Position numbers and translations under genes: made by a program. A stretch of DNA of 64,000 bases from the NCBI GenBank assembly GCA_946479285.1, contig CAMLFH010000013.1, positions 1 through 64,000 on the forward strand. The letters run 5' to 3'. This DNA comes from an uncultured Flavobacteriales bacterium. Lineage in GTDB: Bacteria > Bacteroidota > Bacteroidia > Flavobacteriales > Crocinitomicaceae. Every line of letters begins with the position of its first letter. Position 1 is the stretch's first letter. A model generated the notes under the pieces. The model did no database searches and was not told the origin of the DNA. It saw only the letters and a program-made list of their open reading frames with translations. Shown in pieces: positions 1 to 8,141 of the stretch.

Positions 1-266
1 CCAAGCAGCAAAAGTATGCTATCTATATTGAAGCTCAGGATACGATTAAACTGGCAGATAAAATCACCTCTCTTTCAAAAGAAAACAGTGTTGGAAGTGT
101 CAAATGTGATATCATTCAAACGAATCCGAAGACCATTAAAGTCAGTTACGAAATAAAATTAAGCAAACGTACACTTGTTACTCCTCTTGAAAATCAGGAA
201 TACATTGACCTGCTGAAAGAATGGGGAAACATTGTCACAAAAAAATGGATCATTCAGGAAGCCTAG
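1..266 (+). CDS. C-terminal end of an unrecognised protein (5' truncated by window edge)
   Basis: Reading from base 3, an open frame runs to a TAG at 264-266 and gives about 87 residues, beginning KQQKYAIYIEAQ and ending KKWIIQEA. The alternation of beta-like and helical stretches recalls a small regulatory alpha/beta domain such as ACT, but I do not recognise the family. The start lies outside the window. A rho-independent terminator follows about 100 bases downstream, so this is probably the last gene of its transcript. Confidence 0.6.
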   Translation, partial: KQQKYAIYIEAQDTIKLADKITSLSKENSVGSVKCDIIQTNPKTIKVSYEIKLSKRTLVTPLENQEYIDLLKEWGNIVTKKWIIQEA

Positions 267-371
267 TAAAAGCGTTCAAACATCTAATTATTTGAACCTT
301 TATAAATCTGTTTCTTTCTTTGCTTCGTTTATTCGGAGGGCGAGACTGATTTACATAACATTCTTTAAGTT

Positions 372-406
372 AAAACCTGCTAAAATTCAAGTATAGCAGG
401 TTTTTT
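372..406 (+). terminator. Rho-independent terminator
   Basis: AACCTGCTA at 374-382 pairs with TAGCAGGTT at 394-402 across an 11-nt loop and runs into a T tract at 401-406. It closes the transcript of the truncated upstream gene and lies just before the promoter of the next gene. Confidence 0.85.
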
Positions 407-412
407 CTTGCT

Positions 413-420
413 TAAATTTG
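413..420 (+). promoter_or_regulatory. TAnnTTTG -7 box for the YugP-like protease gene
   Basis: TAAATTTG matches the Bacteroidota -7 consensus and ends 17 nt before the ATG at 438. Its position rules out the TTG at 408 as the start, since that codon lies upstream of the promoter. Confidence 0.55.
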
Positions 421-437
421 AGGAAAATACAGAATCG

Positions 438-1148
438 ATGATACCATTCGGACCTGCGATGCTCATAGGTTTAGTCTTTATTGGAATTGGACTAATAGTG
501 AGTTGGCGCTTAAAAAGCAAATTCCAGGAATTCAGCAAAATTCCCTCTCAAAGTCGTTTAAGCGGCCGTGAAATTGCCGAACGCATGCTTCGTGATTACA
601 ACATTTACGATGTTCGTGTAACCTGCATTCCGGGACAATTAACCGATCATTACAATCCGGCGGAAAAAACCGTGAACCTTTCAGAAGAAGTTTATCATGG
701 AACAAACGCGGCATCAGCAGCAATTGCTGCGCACGAATGCGGACATGCCGTTCAACATGCTAAGGCATACGCTCCACTTCAGTGGCGGTCAAAACTAGTT
801 CCCCTCCAGCACGCTTCAGGTTTGTTTTTAAACATCCTGATGATGCTTACATTTATTGGAGGCGCCGTTCTTTTCGAATCTTTCCCGATCAAATGGGTAC
901 TTTGGGCAATTGTGAGCGCTTATGGTGTGATTGCATTATTCAGCCTGGTAACACTTCCGGTAGAATTCGATGCATCCAAAAGAGCCCTGGCCTGGATTGA
1001 ACAATCAGGAACAGCAACGAGAGCCGAGTATGAACGTTCCAAGAAAGCTCTGAACCTGGCAGCTTCAACCTATGTTGTTGCAGCTCTTGGAGCAATCGTA
1101 ACCATGATCTATTACCTGATGAGATTAATTGGCTCAAACAATGATTAA
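438..1148 (+). CDS. YugP-type zinc metallopeptidase, membrane-bound
   Basis: A 236-residue membrane protein of the neutral zinc metallopeptidase family DUF2268/YugP (PF04298). The metal-binding motif HECGH is at residues 99-103, after a helix rich in Ala. An N-terminal transmembrane segment (about residues 4-23) and two or three hydrophobic segments near 135-185 and at the C terminus place it in the inner membrane. The length fits the family. I start it at the ATG at 438 because a promoter box lies between that codon and the in-frame TTG at 408. It is monocistronic: a terminator precedes it and the next gene has its own promoter. The family assignment is firm; the physiological substrate is unknown. 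Confidence 0.88.
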   Translation: MIPFGPAMLIGLVFIGIGLIVSWRLKSKFQEFSKIPSQSRLSGREIAERMLRDYNIYDVRVTCIPGQLTDHYNPAEKTVNLSEEVYHGTNAASAAIAAHECGHAVQHAKAYAPLQWRSKLVPLQHASGLFLNILMMLTFIGGAVLFESFPIKWVLWAIVSAYGVIALFSLVTLPVEFDASKRALAWIEQSGTATRAEYERSKKALNLAASTYVVAALGAIVTMIYYLMRLIGSNND

Positions 1149-1175
1149 TTTCTTTCGGTTTTTCAAACAAAATCT

Positions 1176-1183
1176 TAAATTTG
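1176..1183 (+). promoter_or_regulatory. TAnnTTTG -7 box for the 46-residue membrane protein
   Basis: TAAATTTG ends 16 nt before the ATG at 1200. Together with the terminator at 1346 it frames the small gene as its own transcription unit. Confidence 0.5.
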
Positions 1184-1199
1184 GAAAAAATTAGAAGTT

Positions 1200-1340
1200 A
1201 TGTCAGATCATCATTCAGATCATCATTCGGATCACCACGATAAGAATGATACTTTCTTTGAAAGTTCAACAGTAGGAATTGGGTTTGTGTATACTGTGAT
1301 CCTATTAGCAATTATCGGATCTATATACGCATTCGCTTAG
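1200..1340 (+). CDS. Small His-rich single-pass membrane protein (46 aa)
   Basis: ATG at 1200 to TAG at 1338-1340. The N terminus is a histidine- and aspartate-rich repeat (SDHH three times, then DK), followed by one transmembrane helix of about 20 residues (VGIGFVYTVILLAIIGSIYA) and almost no tail. It has a TAnnTTTG box 16 nt upstream and a perfect terminator 8 nt after the stop, so it is probably expressed on its own. His/Asp repeats suggest metal binding on one face of the membrane, but that is inference. I do not recognise the family; a small subunit or assembly helper of a membrane complex is possible. Confidence 0.6.
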   Translation: MSDHHSDHHSDHHDKNDTFFESSTVGIGFVYTVILLAIIGSIYAFA

Positions 1341-1345
1341 TATAA

Positions 1346-1369
1346 GGAGTCCGCCGCGGCGGACTTTTC
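1346..1369 (+). terminator. Rho-independent terminator with perfect 9-bp stem
   Basis: AGTCCGCCG at 1348-1356 is followed directly by CGGCGGACT at 1357-1365 and then T residues. It ends the small membrane-protein transcript just before the GH3 gene. Confidence 0.85.
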
Positions 1370-1390
1370 TATTTCACTGAATATCAGCAT

Positions 1391-2923
1391 ATGCCATTCA
1401 ATTCAATTTTTGCATGGGTAATTAAAAAGCGCTTGCATCAGATCGAGCTGTTTCGAAAATACCCGGAAGATGTTCAAAATGAACTCTTCGAAAAATTGAT
1501 TGAACAGGGAAACCTTACCAGTTATGGCAGACAAAACCATTTTCATCAAATCCGATCTTATTCCGACTTTAAAGAACTGGTTCCTTTAAACAATTATGAG
1601 TCCATGAAACCATGGATCGATCGTTTGATGGAGGGAGAACAGTTTTTATTGTGGTCCCAGGAAACCAAATGGTTTGCAAAAAGCTCCGGAACAACTTCCG
1701 ACAGAAGCAAATTCATTCCAGTGAGCCGGGAATCCCTGGAAGACTGTCATTACAAAGGCGGAAAAGACTTACTTGCTTTGTATTATGAGAATTTCCCCAA
1801 CAGGAAACTTTATAAAGGAAAACACCTCATTATAGGCGGAAGTGCGCAGGTTCTTCCCCTTGCAGAAGACGCGTACCAGGGAGATTTATCTGCTATTATT
1901 GTTAAAAATTTGCCTTGGTGGGCCGAAATTCGCAGAACTCCTTCCAAAGAGATTGCCTTAATGACCGAATGGGAGGAGAAAATTGAACTCATGGCCCGAA
2001 GTACGATCGAAGAAGATGTATACATCATAGCCGGTGTTCCGAGCTGGACAATGGTTTTGGCGCGAAAAATACTGGAGATTAGCGGGAAATCGAATTTGCG
2101 GGAGGTCTGGCCGAACCTCGAACTTTTCATGCACGGCGGTGTGAGCTTTGAACCTTACCGACAAGCATTCCGTGAACTCATTCCTTTTGACGACATGCAT
2201 TATGTGGAAACCTACAATGCTTCGGAAGGATTTTTCGGGATCCAGGATGTGGACAGATCCGATGAATTGCTGTTGATGCTCGATTACGGCATTTTCTACG
2301 AATTCATTCCCATGCATGCTTTTGAAGACACCGATTCCAAAGTCATTTACAAACTGGATGAGGTAGAAACAGGTGAAGAATATGCACTGGTCATTTCAAC
2401 CAACGCAGGTCTTTGGCGCTATATTGTAGGAGATACCATTCGTTTTACCTCTAAGGCACCTTACCGGTTTAAGTTATCCGGACGAACGAAGCATTTCATT
2501 AATTCTGTTGGAGAAGAAGTCATTGTAAACAATGCCGATTTTGCCATTGCGGAAGCTTCTTCCAAAACAAATGCAATTATCCGGGAATATACGGTTGCTC
2601 CGATCTATATGGATGGAAAAACACAAGCCAGGCATGAGTGGCTCATTGAATTCGACCGGAAACCGGATGATCTGAATCGCTTTATGTTCCTGCTGGATGA
2701 ATCACTTCGCACTATCAATTCGGATTACGATGCCAAACGCACCAAAAATATGGCCCTGGGCAAACCGCTGCTGCATAGTTTAAAATCAGGAAGTTTTGAT
2801 GCCTGGTTACAAAAAAAAGGTAAATTAGGTGGACAACACAAAGTTCCCCGCTTGATGAACTCACGTGAAATCGTGGAACAGATCTTGCAGGACGCGGAGT
2901 TCGAAACCCTTCAATATGTCTAG
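1391..2923 (+). CDS. GH3 family adenylate-forming ligase-like protein
   Basis: A 510-residue protein of the GH3 auxin-responsive promoter family (PF03321), acyl-adenylate-forming enzymes of the firefly-luciferase fold. In plants they join amino acids to auxin or jasmonate; the bacterial substrate is unknown. All three nucleotide-binding motifs are present: SSGTTSD near residues 98-104, YNASEG at 275-280 and LWRYIVGD at 341-348, so the protein is probably active. No signal peptide is seen, so it should be cytoplasmic. The stop codon is overlapped by the start of the next gene (ATG at 2916), which implies translational coupling with a secreted partner. Family assignment is firm; pathway unknown. 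Confidence 0.9.
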   Translation: MPFNSIFAWVIKKRLHQIELFRKYPEDVQNELFEKLIEQGNLTSYGRQNHFHQIRSYSDFKELVPLNNYESMKPWIDRLMEGEQFLLWSQETKWFAKSSGTTSDRSKFIPVSRESLEDCHYKGGKDLLALYYENFPNRKLYKGKHLIIGGSAQVLPLAEDAYQGDLSAIIVKNLPWWAEIRRTPSKEIALMTEWEEKIELMARSTIEEDVYIIAGVPSWTMVLARKILEISGKSNLREVWPNLELFMHGGVSFEPYRQAFRELIPFDDMHYVETYNASEGFFGIQDVDRSDELLLMLDYGIFYEFIPMHAFEDTDSKVIYKLDEVETGEEYALVISTNAGLWRYIVGDTIRFTSKAPYRFKLSGRTKHFINSVGEEVIVNNADFAIAEASSKTNAIIREYTVAPIYMDGKTQARHEWLIEFDRKPDDLNRFMFLLDESLRTINSDYDAKRTKNMALGKPLLHSLKSGSFDAWLQKKGKLGGQHKVPRLMNSREIVEQILQDAEFETLQYV

Positions 2924-3743
2924 ACTTTTTGGTTTGGTTCTACTGACAGCAGTTCCCCTTTTGGGAAGTGCACAGCAAACATGGAAAGAACTCTGGCACA
3001 TTGACCTGGACTCAACGGCTATCTGGGACATTGACCCGATTCATCAAAGTATCATTTATCAAAATCAGAATATTCAAAAGCGGGATGCCAAAGGACAGGT
3101 CATGCTGCAGGAAAGTATTAAGTCGCTTGGGAACATTCAAAAGATAGATGCTCAAAACCCTTTGAAAATTGCCCTTTTTTCCGAAGATCAGCAAAGTATT
3201 TGTTTTTTGGACAATGCTTTGGCCTTGCAGGGAGAATGCATTTATTTAAGCGATCTGAACATCAGCTTGGCAGCAAGCATGAGCGCTTCCATTCAAACAG
3301 ACCGCATTTGGATTTACGACGAACCGAATTCACAAATAGAACTGATTACACTGCGCAATTCACAAGGACAATTGATTCAGAATGTAAAAGGGCTGCTGAA
3401 CATGAAATCCATTGTCAACATACAAGAAATTGATAACCGCCTGTATTTATTTGACGAAGTCAACCAGGTTGCCTGGTTCGATCAATTCGGAAATTTTATG
3501 GATGTGGCCACGTTAATTCCCAACAAGCCCATTTACCCGATCCAGGACTATTTCCTGATCGCCGAGGGCAAAAACATTCAAACAATAGATCTCAATGCGG
3601 AATTTGTTGCATTTTTTTTCGCAGGAGATGCCGTACTTGATTCCAAAATACTGAAAATGGAGGTTTCGGGTGATCGTTTGTACGTCCAGACGCAGAAAAT
3701 GCTCTATTGCTTTAAGATCAATCAGGTGAAAATTGAAAATTGA
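2916..3743 (+). CDS. Secreted propeller-like protein coupled to the GH3 gene
   Basis: 275 residues from the ATG at 2916, which overlaps the GH3 stop by 8 nt. That start gives a clean signal peptide (LFGLVLLTAVPLLGSAQQ), whereas an in-frame ATG at 2865 would add 17 charged residues in front of it. The mature part has repeating short beta strands with Trp/Asp (IWDIDP, IWIYDE, VAWFDQ), compatible with a beta-propeller, but no named family is recognised. The protein should sit in the periplasm or on the outer membrane. The tight overlap suggests a shared regulon with the GH3 ligase rather than a direct complex, as the two lie in different compartments. Confidence 0.75.
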   Translation: MSRLFGLVLLTAVPLLGSAQQTWKELWHIDLDSTAIWDIDPIHQSIIYQNQNIQKRDAKGQVMLQESIKSLGNIQKIDAQNPLKIALFSEDQQSICFLDNALALQGECIYLSDLNISLAASMSASIQTDRIWIYDEPNSQIELITLRNSQGQLIQNVKGLLNMKSIVNIQEIDNRLYLFDEVNQVAWFDQFGNFMDVATLIPNKPIYPIQDYFLIAEGKNIQTIDLNAEFVAFFFAGDAVLDSKILKMEVSGDRLYVQTQKMLYCFKINQVKIEN

Positions 3744-3746
3744 ACC

Positions 3747-3774
3747 GTAGGTACGCAACGCATTGCGTACCTAC
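3747..3774 (+). repeat. 28-bp REP-like palindrome, copy 1
   Basis: GTAGGTACGCAA pairs perfectly with TTGCGTACCTAC around a CGCA centre. It lies just after the propeller gene stop. Same length and layout as the copies at 8114, 27834, 55722 and 59085. Confidence 0.85.
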
Positions 3775-3892
3775 AACCCAACAACCCACAAAGCCAATTC
3801 GTGCAATCACACAGCAGTAATTATTTTTTGCAGAAAGAGCCATTTATGTAGGCAGATTTTGTAATTTAGTCACCCCGAAAAACTCATAAATT

Positions 3893-4507
3893 ATGCACAT
3901 CGCAGTAGCTGGAAATATTGGATCCGGAAAGACAACCCTGACACAAATGTTGGCAAAACATTATAACTGGGGAACTCATTTTGAGGACGTTGAAATGAAT
4001 CCGTATCTAAATGACTTTTATGAAGATATGCAGCGCTGGTCTTTCAACCTGCAGATTTACTATTTGAATTCCCGATTCACCCAGATCCAGGAGATCCAGA
4101 ATAGTAAGACTCACGTGATACAGGACCGAACAATTTATGAGGATGCCTTCATTTTTGCGCCAAACCTTCATTCCATGGGGTTGATGACAACCCGCGATTT
4201 TGAAAACTACTTTTCTTTATTCAACCTGATGGATTCTTTTGTTTCCGCACCGGATTTATTGATTTACCTGAGAGCTTCGGTTCCTACATTGGTGAACCAG
4301 ATCCAGCAGCGCGGAAGAGAATACGAGGAAAGTATCCGTTTGGATTACTTAAAGCGTTTGAATGAGCGTTACGAAGCCTGGATTTCTACTTACGACAGCG
4401 GTAAACTATTGATCATTGATGTAGACAACAATCGTTTCCCTGAAAACCAGGAAGACCTTGGAAAGATCATCCAGTCAATTGACGCAGAAATAAACGGTTT
4501 ATTCTAA
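3893..4507 (+). CDS. Deoxynucleoside kinase
   Basis: A 204-residue enzyme of the dNK family (PF01712), which phosphorylates salvaged deoxynucleosides with ATP. The P-loop GNIGSGKT is at residues 7-14, the base/sugar contact region EDVEMNPYL begins at 31, and the QDRTIYED motif is at 77-84 with the catalytic-site arginine. A lid region with paired arginines (QQRGREYEESIR) follows. Length is normal for the bacterial members. It is cytoplasmic and stands alone; the convergent HEAT-like gene overlaps its end by 9 bp. Which deoxynucleoside is preferred cannot be read from sequence by eye. Confidence 0.92.
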   Translation: MHIAVAGNIGSGKTTLTQMLAKHYNWGTHFEDVEMNPYLNDFYEDMQRWSFNLQIYYLNSRFTQIQEIQNSKTHVIQDRTIYEDAFIFAPNLHSMGLMTTRDFENYFSLFNLMDSFVSAPDLLIYLRASVPTLVNQIQQRGREYEESIRLDYLKRLNERYEAWISTYDSGKLLIIDVDNNRFPENQEDLGKIIQSIDAEINGLF

Positions 4508-5077
4508 GAACAAATCGTCCGTTCCCTCCTGCTCCGAGAAATCTTTCAAAAGCAAAGCCAAATCCGTTAAGATTGCATCTTTTTGATCGTCTCGCTTTTC
4601 TGTCTGCCCGAAATATTCCGTCAGTAATAATTGCGATTCCAAAATAGCGGATTCCGGCGCAACGGTTTCGAAGTTTTCAACGAGTGTAATCACTTCCAAA
4701 GCATCCAAAAGGTCACCTTCAATTCCGAACAGTACAAAATCTGCCAGGTAATCTGAGAAATCCAGTTTTGAGTTCCAGAAAGTACTTGCCAGTTTTCTGC
4801 GCAAAGAAACATTCTGAGGATCATTAAATGCTTCCATCAAAGGTTCAATAGTAGAAGTATCTTTCAAACTTTGAAGCAGATCAATAACCAGTGCTTCATT
4901 TTCAACAGACAAACCGGATCTCCAAACTTCCATAATTGGTTCGATAATCGTTGCATGTCCATGAACGGAAAATGCCTTAATTGCACCAGCAACCTTTACT
5001 TTATCCTTGCTTTTCAAATCACTCAAGAGTGTATTGATCTTTAACTTGTCCTGTTTATTGAGATTGCTTTTTGACAC
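4499..5077 (-). CDS. HEAT-like repeat protein, function unknown
   Basis: 192 residues from a GTG start at 5077. The sequence is almost wholly helical with repeating pairs of short helices (for example VKVAGAIKAFSVHG, TIIEPIMEVWRSG, STIEPLMEAF), as in HEAT or armadillo-type scaffolds, and has an acidic tail (EQEGTDDLFLE). There is no signal peptide, so it is cytoplasmic. A TAnnTTTG box on this strand at 5094-5101 supports the GTG start. It is divergent from the lipoprotein gene at 5125 and overlaps the dNK gene end by 9 bp. Probably a protein-protein adaptor; function unknown. Confidence 0.75.
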   Translation of the reverse strand: MSKSNLNKQDKLKINTLLSDLKSKDKVKVAGAIKAFSVHGHATIIEPIMEVWRSGLSVENEALVIDLLQSLKDTSTIEPLMEAFNDPQNVSLRRKLASTFWNSKLDFSDYLADFVLFGIEGDLLDALEVITLVENFETVAPESAILESQLLLTEYFGQTEKRDDQKDAILTDLALLLKDFSEQEGTDDLFLE

Positions 5078-5093
5078 GGGAATCTTTTTTTTA

Positions 5094-5101
5094 CAAAAGT
5101 A
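5094..5101 (-). promoter_or_regulatory. TAnnTTTG -7 box for the HEAT-like gene
   Basis: Read on the minus strand this is TACTTTTG, ending 16 nt before the GTG start at 5077. It faces away from the plus-strand box at 5113, making a compact divergent promoter. Confidence 0.45.
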
Positions 5102-5112
5102 CGAAATACCAC

Positions 5113-5120
5113 TATCTTTG
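5113..5120 (+). promoter_or_regulatory. TAnnTTTG -7 box, predicted leaderless start
   Basis: TATCTTTG ends only 4 nt before the ATG at 5125, so transcription should begin at or beside the start codon. Confidence 0.55.
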
Positions 5121-5124
5121 ATCC

Positions 5125-5991
5125 ATGTTGAATTGGAAGATTTATGTCCTTTTTTCCGGACTTCTTATTGGACTTCATTCCTGCGTTTTAGACGAAGCAA
5201 AACCCAACGCACATCCAAAGGTGGTGGTTTACACGGATACCTACTGTCCGGCAGATAGTTTGATCATCAAAGAATTTGAGGAATCCAGGCATATTTCAGT
5301 GCAGGTCGTTTATCAAACCACCGATGAAATTGCCAAAACTATTCGAAAAAACAAGTTCAATACCGGAATTGATGTTTTGTTAATTTCTTCTGACAGCCTG
5401 CGGGAAGCACTCTACAATCAAAGTCTGTTCGGTCAGCTCAGAGACCGCAGCTTTTTCAGGAATATCGACCGCCAGTTCAACAACAACCATGGTTTCTGGG
5501 TTCCTGTTTGTCATGATCCGCTGATCCTGGTTTCGAAAAAAGATTCCAGCGCGCATTGTACGGCGGTCAACTGGGATAAATTCAAAAATGACAGCATCTC
5601 AATCCACCCTAAAATTACGATCGAATCCAACCGAAATTCTTACCTGTTGAAACTGAAGAAAACCAAGAAGTTTGCAAATCTTGACAACGATCGTGTTCCT
5701 GTTAATTCGAAATACAGCATTTCCACCCTGAGCCAGGTAACCGAATTATCTGAAAAAGATATCCGCTACGACAAATCCAACTGTTTCGATTACCTGGTAG
5801 AGAACCAGCGATTCATGACGAATTTCACGAGCGTAAGCCTTTACCGGTATAGCCGGAACAAAGTAGCTTCACAGCAATTCGTGGCATTTTATTCCCGCTT
5901 CCAATACCAAATTGCGTCTAATCGGAATCAACTTTCCACTTTCAAAACCATTCAGCCTAATTTCCTGATCAGATCTCTTGAAATACATTAG
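5125..5991 (+). CDS. Periplasmic solute-binding-like lipoprotein
   Basis: 288 residues with a lipoprotein signal peptide ending in the lipobox LIGLHSC. The mature region starts VVVYTDTYCPADSLIIKEFE, the opening beta-alpha unit of type II extracellular solute-binding proteins such as iron(III)-binding FbpA/AfuA, and the WVPVCHDPLILVSKK segment matches the hinge strand of that fold. It is shorter than typical family members (about 330 residues), so the second lobe looks reduced. No ABC permease or ATPase gene is adjacent, so transport partners, if any, are elsewhere; a sensory or scavenging role is possible. Fold inference is moderate, ligand unknown. Confidence 0.65.
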   Translation: MLNWKIYVLFSGLLIGLHSCVLDEAKPNAHPKVVVYTDTYCPADSLIIKEFEESRHISVQVVYQTTDEIAKTIRKNKFNTGIDVLLISSDSLREALYNQSLFGQLRDRSFFRNIDRQFNNNHGFWVPVCHDPLILVSKKDSSAHCTAVNWDKFKNDSISIHPKITIESNRNSYLLKLKKTKKFANLDNDRVPVNSKYSISTLSQVTELSEKDIRYDKSNCFDYLVENQRFMTNFTSVSLYRYSRNKVASQQFVAFYSRFQYQIASNRNQLSTFKTIQPNFLIRSLEIH

Positions 5992-6091
5992 TTCCTGACC
6001 GAACTTCGTTTAAGTGACTTAAAATTAATTTGTTAAATTCTAAAGAGTATTTTAAATTTAACTTACTTTTAGTCAAACTCATACTACTATT

Positions 6092-6571
6092 ATGAATTCT
6101 ACCGTGCTCTTGAATACGGATCGAATACTATTAAACCCGGATAACCGAAAACAAACCTTTGGCGTTCTTGTGGGTACATACCTGTTAGTAAGTTCCCTGT
6201 TTGTAGTCCTTTCGATTCAAATGACCAATCATTTTTCCATTCCTTTAGCGACAACTGCCGGATTGGGAATTATTTTCACCATTTGGGTAAAGTTTATTCG
6301 TGTAAGTCTTGCAACCGGCTACATTAAAAACGATGTGGTAATCCTCAAATTATTATCGGAACGCTCTTTTGTACTGGAATTCATTTGTATCAAAAAAGCT
6401 CGATCTTTCGCCCTTTTGGGGTTATCGGTGACTTTCCTGAAATTCAAATTTGACGGAGTTCAATACCACACCATTCTCTGTGGAAAGCCTATGCAAGGCG
6501 GAACTATTGAAACGGTTTTGAAAGCCCACAAACGAGCTTACAAGGAGAATCATAAAAAAAACAAGCCATAA
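6092..6571 (+). CDS. Two-helix membrane protein with small C-terminal beta domain
   Basis: 159 residues. Two transmembrane helices (about residues 23-43 and 48-68) separated by a short turn are followed by a beta-rich domain of about 80 residues (VVILKLLSERSF, YHTILCGKPM) and a basic tail. The layout resembles bacterial PH-like membrane proteins, but I do not recognise a named family. The TAA stop at 6569-6571 lies within the 3' end of the oppositely transcribed RNase P RNA. Confidence 0.65.
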   Translation: MNSTVLLNTDRILLNPDNRKQTFGVLVGTYLLVSSLFVVLSIQMTNHFSIPLATTAGLGIIFTIWVKFIRVSLATGYIKNDVVILKLLSERSFVLEFICIKKARSFALLGLSVTFLKFKFDGVQYHTILCGKPMQGGTIETVLKAHKRAYKENHKKNKP

Positions 6572-6983
6572 GCCGGGTTCTGTACATCCGATCTGCCGAG
6601 GCGGACCGAACTGACTGTCATTTATCTAGCACTGATGTCACCATCAGCATCTATCGATCTACCCTCCAGGCACCCTGACAAAAGTCAGGGAGAGAACGAG
6701 CAGCTCTACTCGCCTGGTTTACATGATCTTTCAGCCCGTGAGGTTTACCTAGCTTCCGAATGTCACCACCGGAACGGTGAGCTCTTACCTCCCCTTTTCA
6801 CTATCACCTGCCAAAACTCCGAAGAACGAAGGCAGGCTACCTATTTTCTGCTGCACTTTCTGTACCTGTTCAGTTTCCCGAATAGATCCTTCCCGTTAGG
6901 AAGCACGGTTACTCTATGCTGCCCGGACTTTCCTCGGCAATCCCGGATATCCGGGATCAACGCGACAGTCGGCTTGCTTAAGA
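6568..6983 (-). ncRNA. rnpB: RNase P RNA (type A)
   Basis: On the minus strand the segment contains the universal RNase P core GAGGAAAGTCCGGGC (complement of about 6918-6934), a 5' part beginning near AAGCCGACTGTCGCG, and the 3' hallmark ACAGAACCCGGCTTA (complement of about 6570-6584). Length of about 415 nt fits a type A RNA. It is the catalytic subunit that trims the 5' leaders of tRNA precursors. The 131-codon plus-strand frame across it (6635-7030) is an antisense shadow. Ends are approximate to a few bases. Confidence 0.93.
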
Positions 6984-6994
6984 CAAAATTACGC

Positions 6995-8071
6995 TTATTT
7001 AATGAATTTTACGGATGTAAAGCCATTTGAAAACAAAACAACCAATGAATAAGATCCGGAAGCCAATTCAGAAACATCGATCACCTGGTCTTTTGATGAT
7101 CCCGGAACCTGCTTCCAAATACGTCCTGATTGATCTGTAACAAAGAAGCTTTCAGCTATTTCAGGAGTTGAAATGTGCAATTCGTTGACAACCGGATTCG
7201 GGTAGCATGAAACGGGCAATTTGCTTTCTGTCAATCCCAATCCATTGAAATCATCTCTGTATTCTACTGCAGTAACCGTCTCATTTCCCATTACTTCGCT
7301 GGTTCTAATTCGCATCACTGCTTCTTTATCAGAAGTAGATCTCCATTCGTACTCATGTGCTAAGGGAACCGGGATCGGAACCCACGTACCAAAGCCCTGG
7401 AAACTGATATAAATCGAATCAAATTCATCGATCACATGATGAATGCGCAATGCCTGGAAAGTTCCAAAGGGTGTTTTTACCGTTCCCCAACCATCTACAT
7501 TCGTAACACGGTGACGGTATTGTTTCCATTGTGCATCGTAGATCGGATTTAAGTCCAGGTCTGTGTACCCACGCGATTCGTAGTTATTTCCATATGTCAT
7601 TGGAAGTGCATAGCGTGTTTCAATAGTATCGGAACGAAATCCGATTCCCTGGCCGTTACTTACCAATTCATAACCGATAGAAGTAATTGCCGTTGCTGTT
7701 TTTTTAGTGAATGCATTCAATTCCTCAATAGGAATGGGCAAAAAACCAGATGCCTGGTCCAAAGGCAAATCAGTAGAGGAATTGAAATAGGTTGCTTTGT
7801 ATGGAGCCGGAGCAAAACTTCCGAACTGGATGATCGACAATCCGGAGATCTGACTGCTTGGGCGAGTGGTGAAGCCTCTCTGGTCTTGTGGAATCAAATC
7901 TGAGAAATCCCAAATGTAATTTGTACCGGTTGCAGCATAATCAATTGTCGGATCAGTGAGCGTACTAAAAACATACGATTCACCTGGTCCGGCAAAATGC
8001 TGATCCGTCAATGTAATCTGGCCAAAAGAAAGGGAGCTTATCGCAAGAACCGGGAGTAGTAAATGTTTCAT
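6995..8071 (-). CDS. T9SS type A cargo protein
   Basis: 358 residues from the ATG at 8071, which gives the signal peptide MKHLLLPVLAISSLSFGQ; an in-frame TTG two codons upstream is unlikely. The C terminus of about 75 residues is a type A sorting domain: SCYPNPVVNELHI, then GRIWKQVPG, then LASGSYSLVVLFSNG and the terminal VKFIK. Such domains direct export through the type IX system and are cleaved at the cell surface. The central part (ITLTDQHFAGPGESY, YIWDFSDL) is a beta-rich secreted region of unknown activity. A -7 box at 8089-8096 precedes the start. It follows the rnpB gene on the same strand. Confidence 0.85.
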   Translation of the reverse strand: MKHLLLPVLAISSLSFGQITLTDQHFAGPGESYVFSTLTDPTIDYAATGTNYIWDFSDLIPQDQRGFTTRPSSQISGLSIIQFGSFAPAPYKATYFNSSTDLPLDQASGFLPIPIEELNAFTKKTATAITSIGYELVSNGQGIGFRSDTIETRYALPMTYGNNYESRGYTDLDLNPIYDAQWKQYRHRVTNVDGWGTVKTPFGTFQALRIHHVIDEFDSIYISFQGFGTWVPIPVPLAHEYEWRSTSDKEAVMRIRTSEVMGNETVTAVEYRDDFNGLGLTESKLPVSCYPNPVVNELHISTPEIAESFFVTDQSGRIWKQVPGSSKDQVIDVSELASGSYSLVVLFSNGFTSVKFIK

Positions 8072-8088
8072 TTTCAAAGTAGTTTGGA

Positions 8089-8096
8089 CAAATATA
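8089..8096 (-). promoter_or_regulatory. TAnnTTTG -7 box for the T9SS cargo gene
   Basis: Read on the minus strand this is TATATTTG, ending 17 nt before the ATG at 8071. Confidence 0.5.
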
Positions 8097-8113
8097 GCAA
8101 GAAAAAATCGAAT

Positions 8114-8141
8114 GTAGGGACGCGATGCGTAGCGTCCCTAC
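8114..8141 (-). repeat. 28-bp REP-like palindrome, copy 2
   Basis: GTAGGGACGC and GCGTCCCTAC flank a GATGCGTA centre. Its last bases include the TAG stop codon (8138-8140) of the minus-strand beta-barrel gene, so the element sits exactly at that gene's end and could stabilise or terminate its mRNA. Confidence 0.85.

Noticed and set aside
408..437. TTG at 408 as start of the YugP-like protease
   Set aside because: It is next to a terminator T tract and upstream of the TAnnTTTG box at 413-420; the ATG at 438 gives a normal N terminus.
6635..7030. 131-codon open frame on the plus strand
   Set aside because: It lies antisense to RNase P RNA, whose conserved core and 3' hallmark are clear; the translation has no protein-like features.
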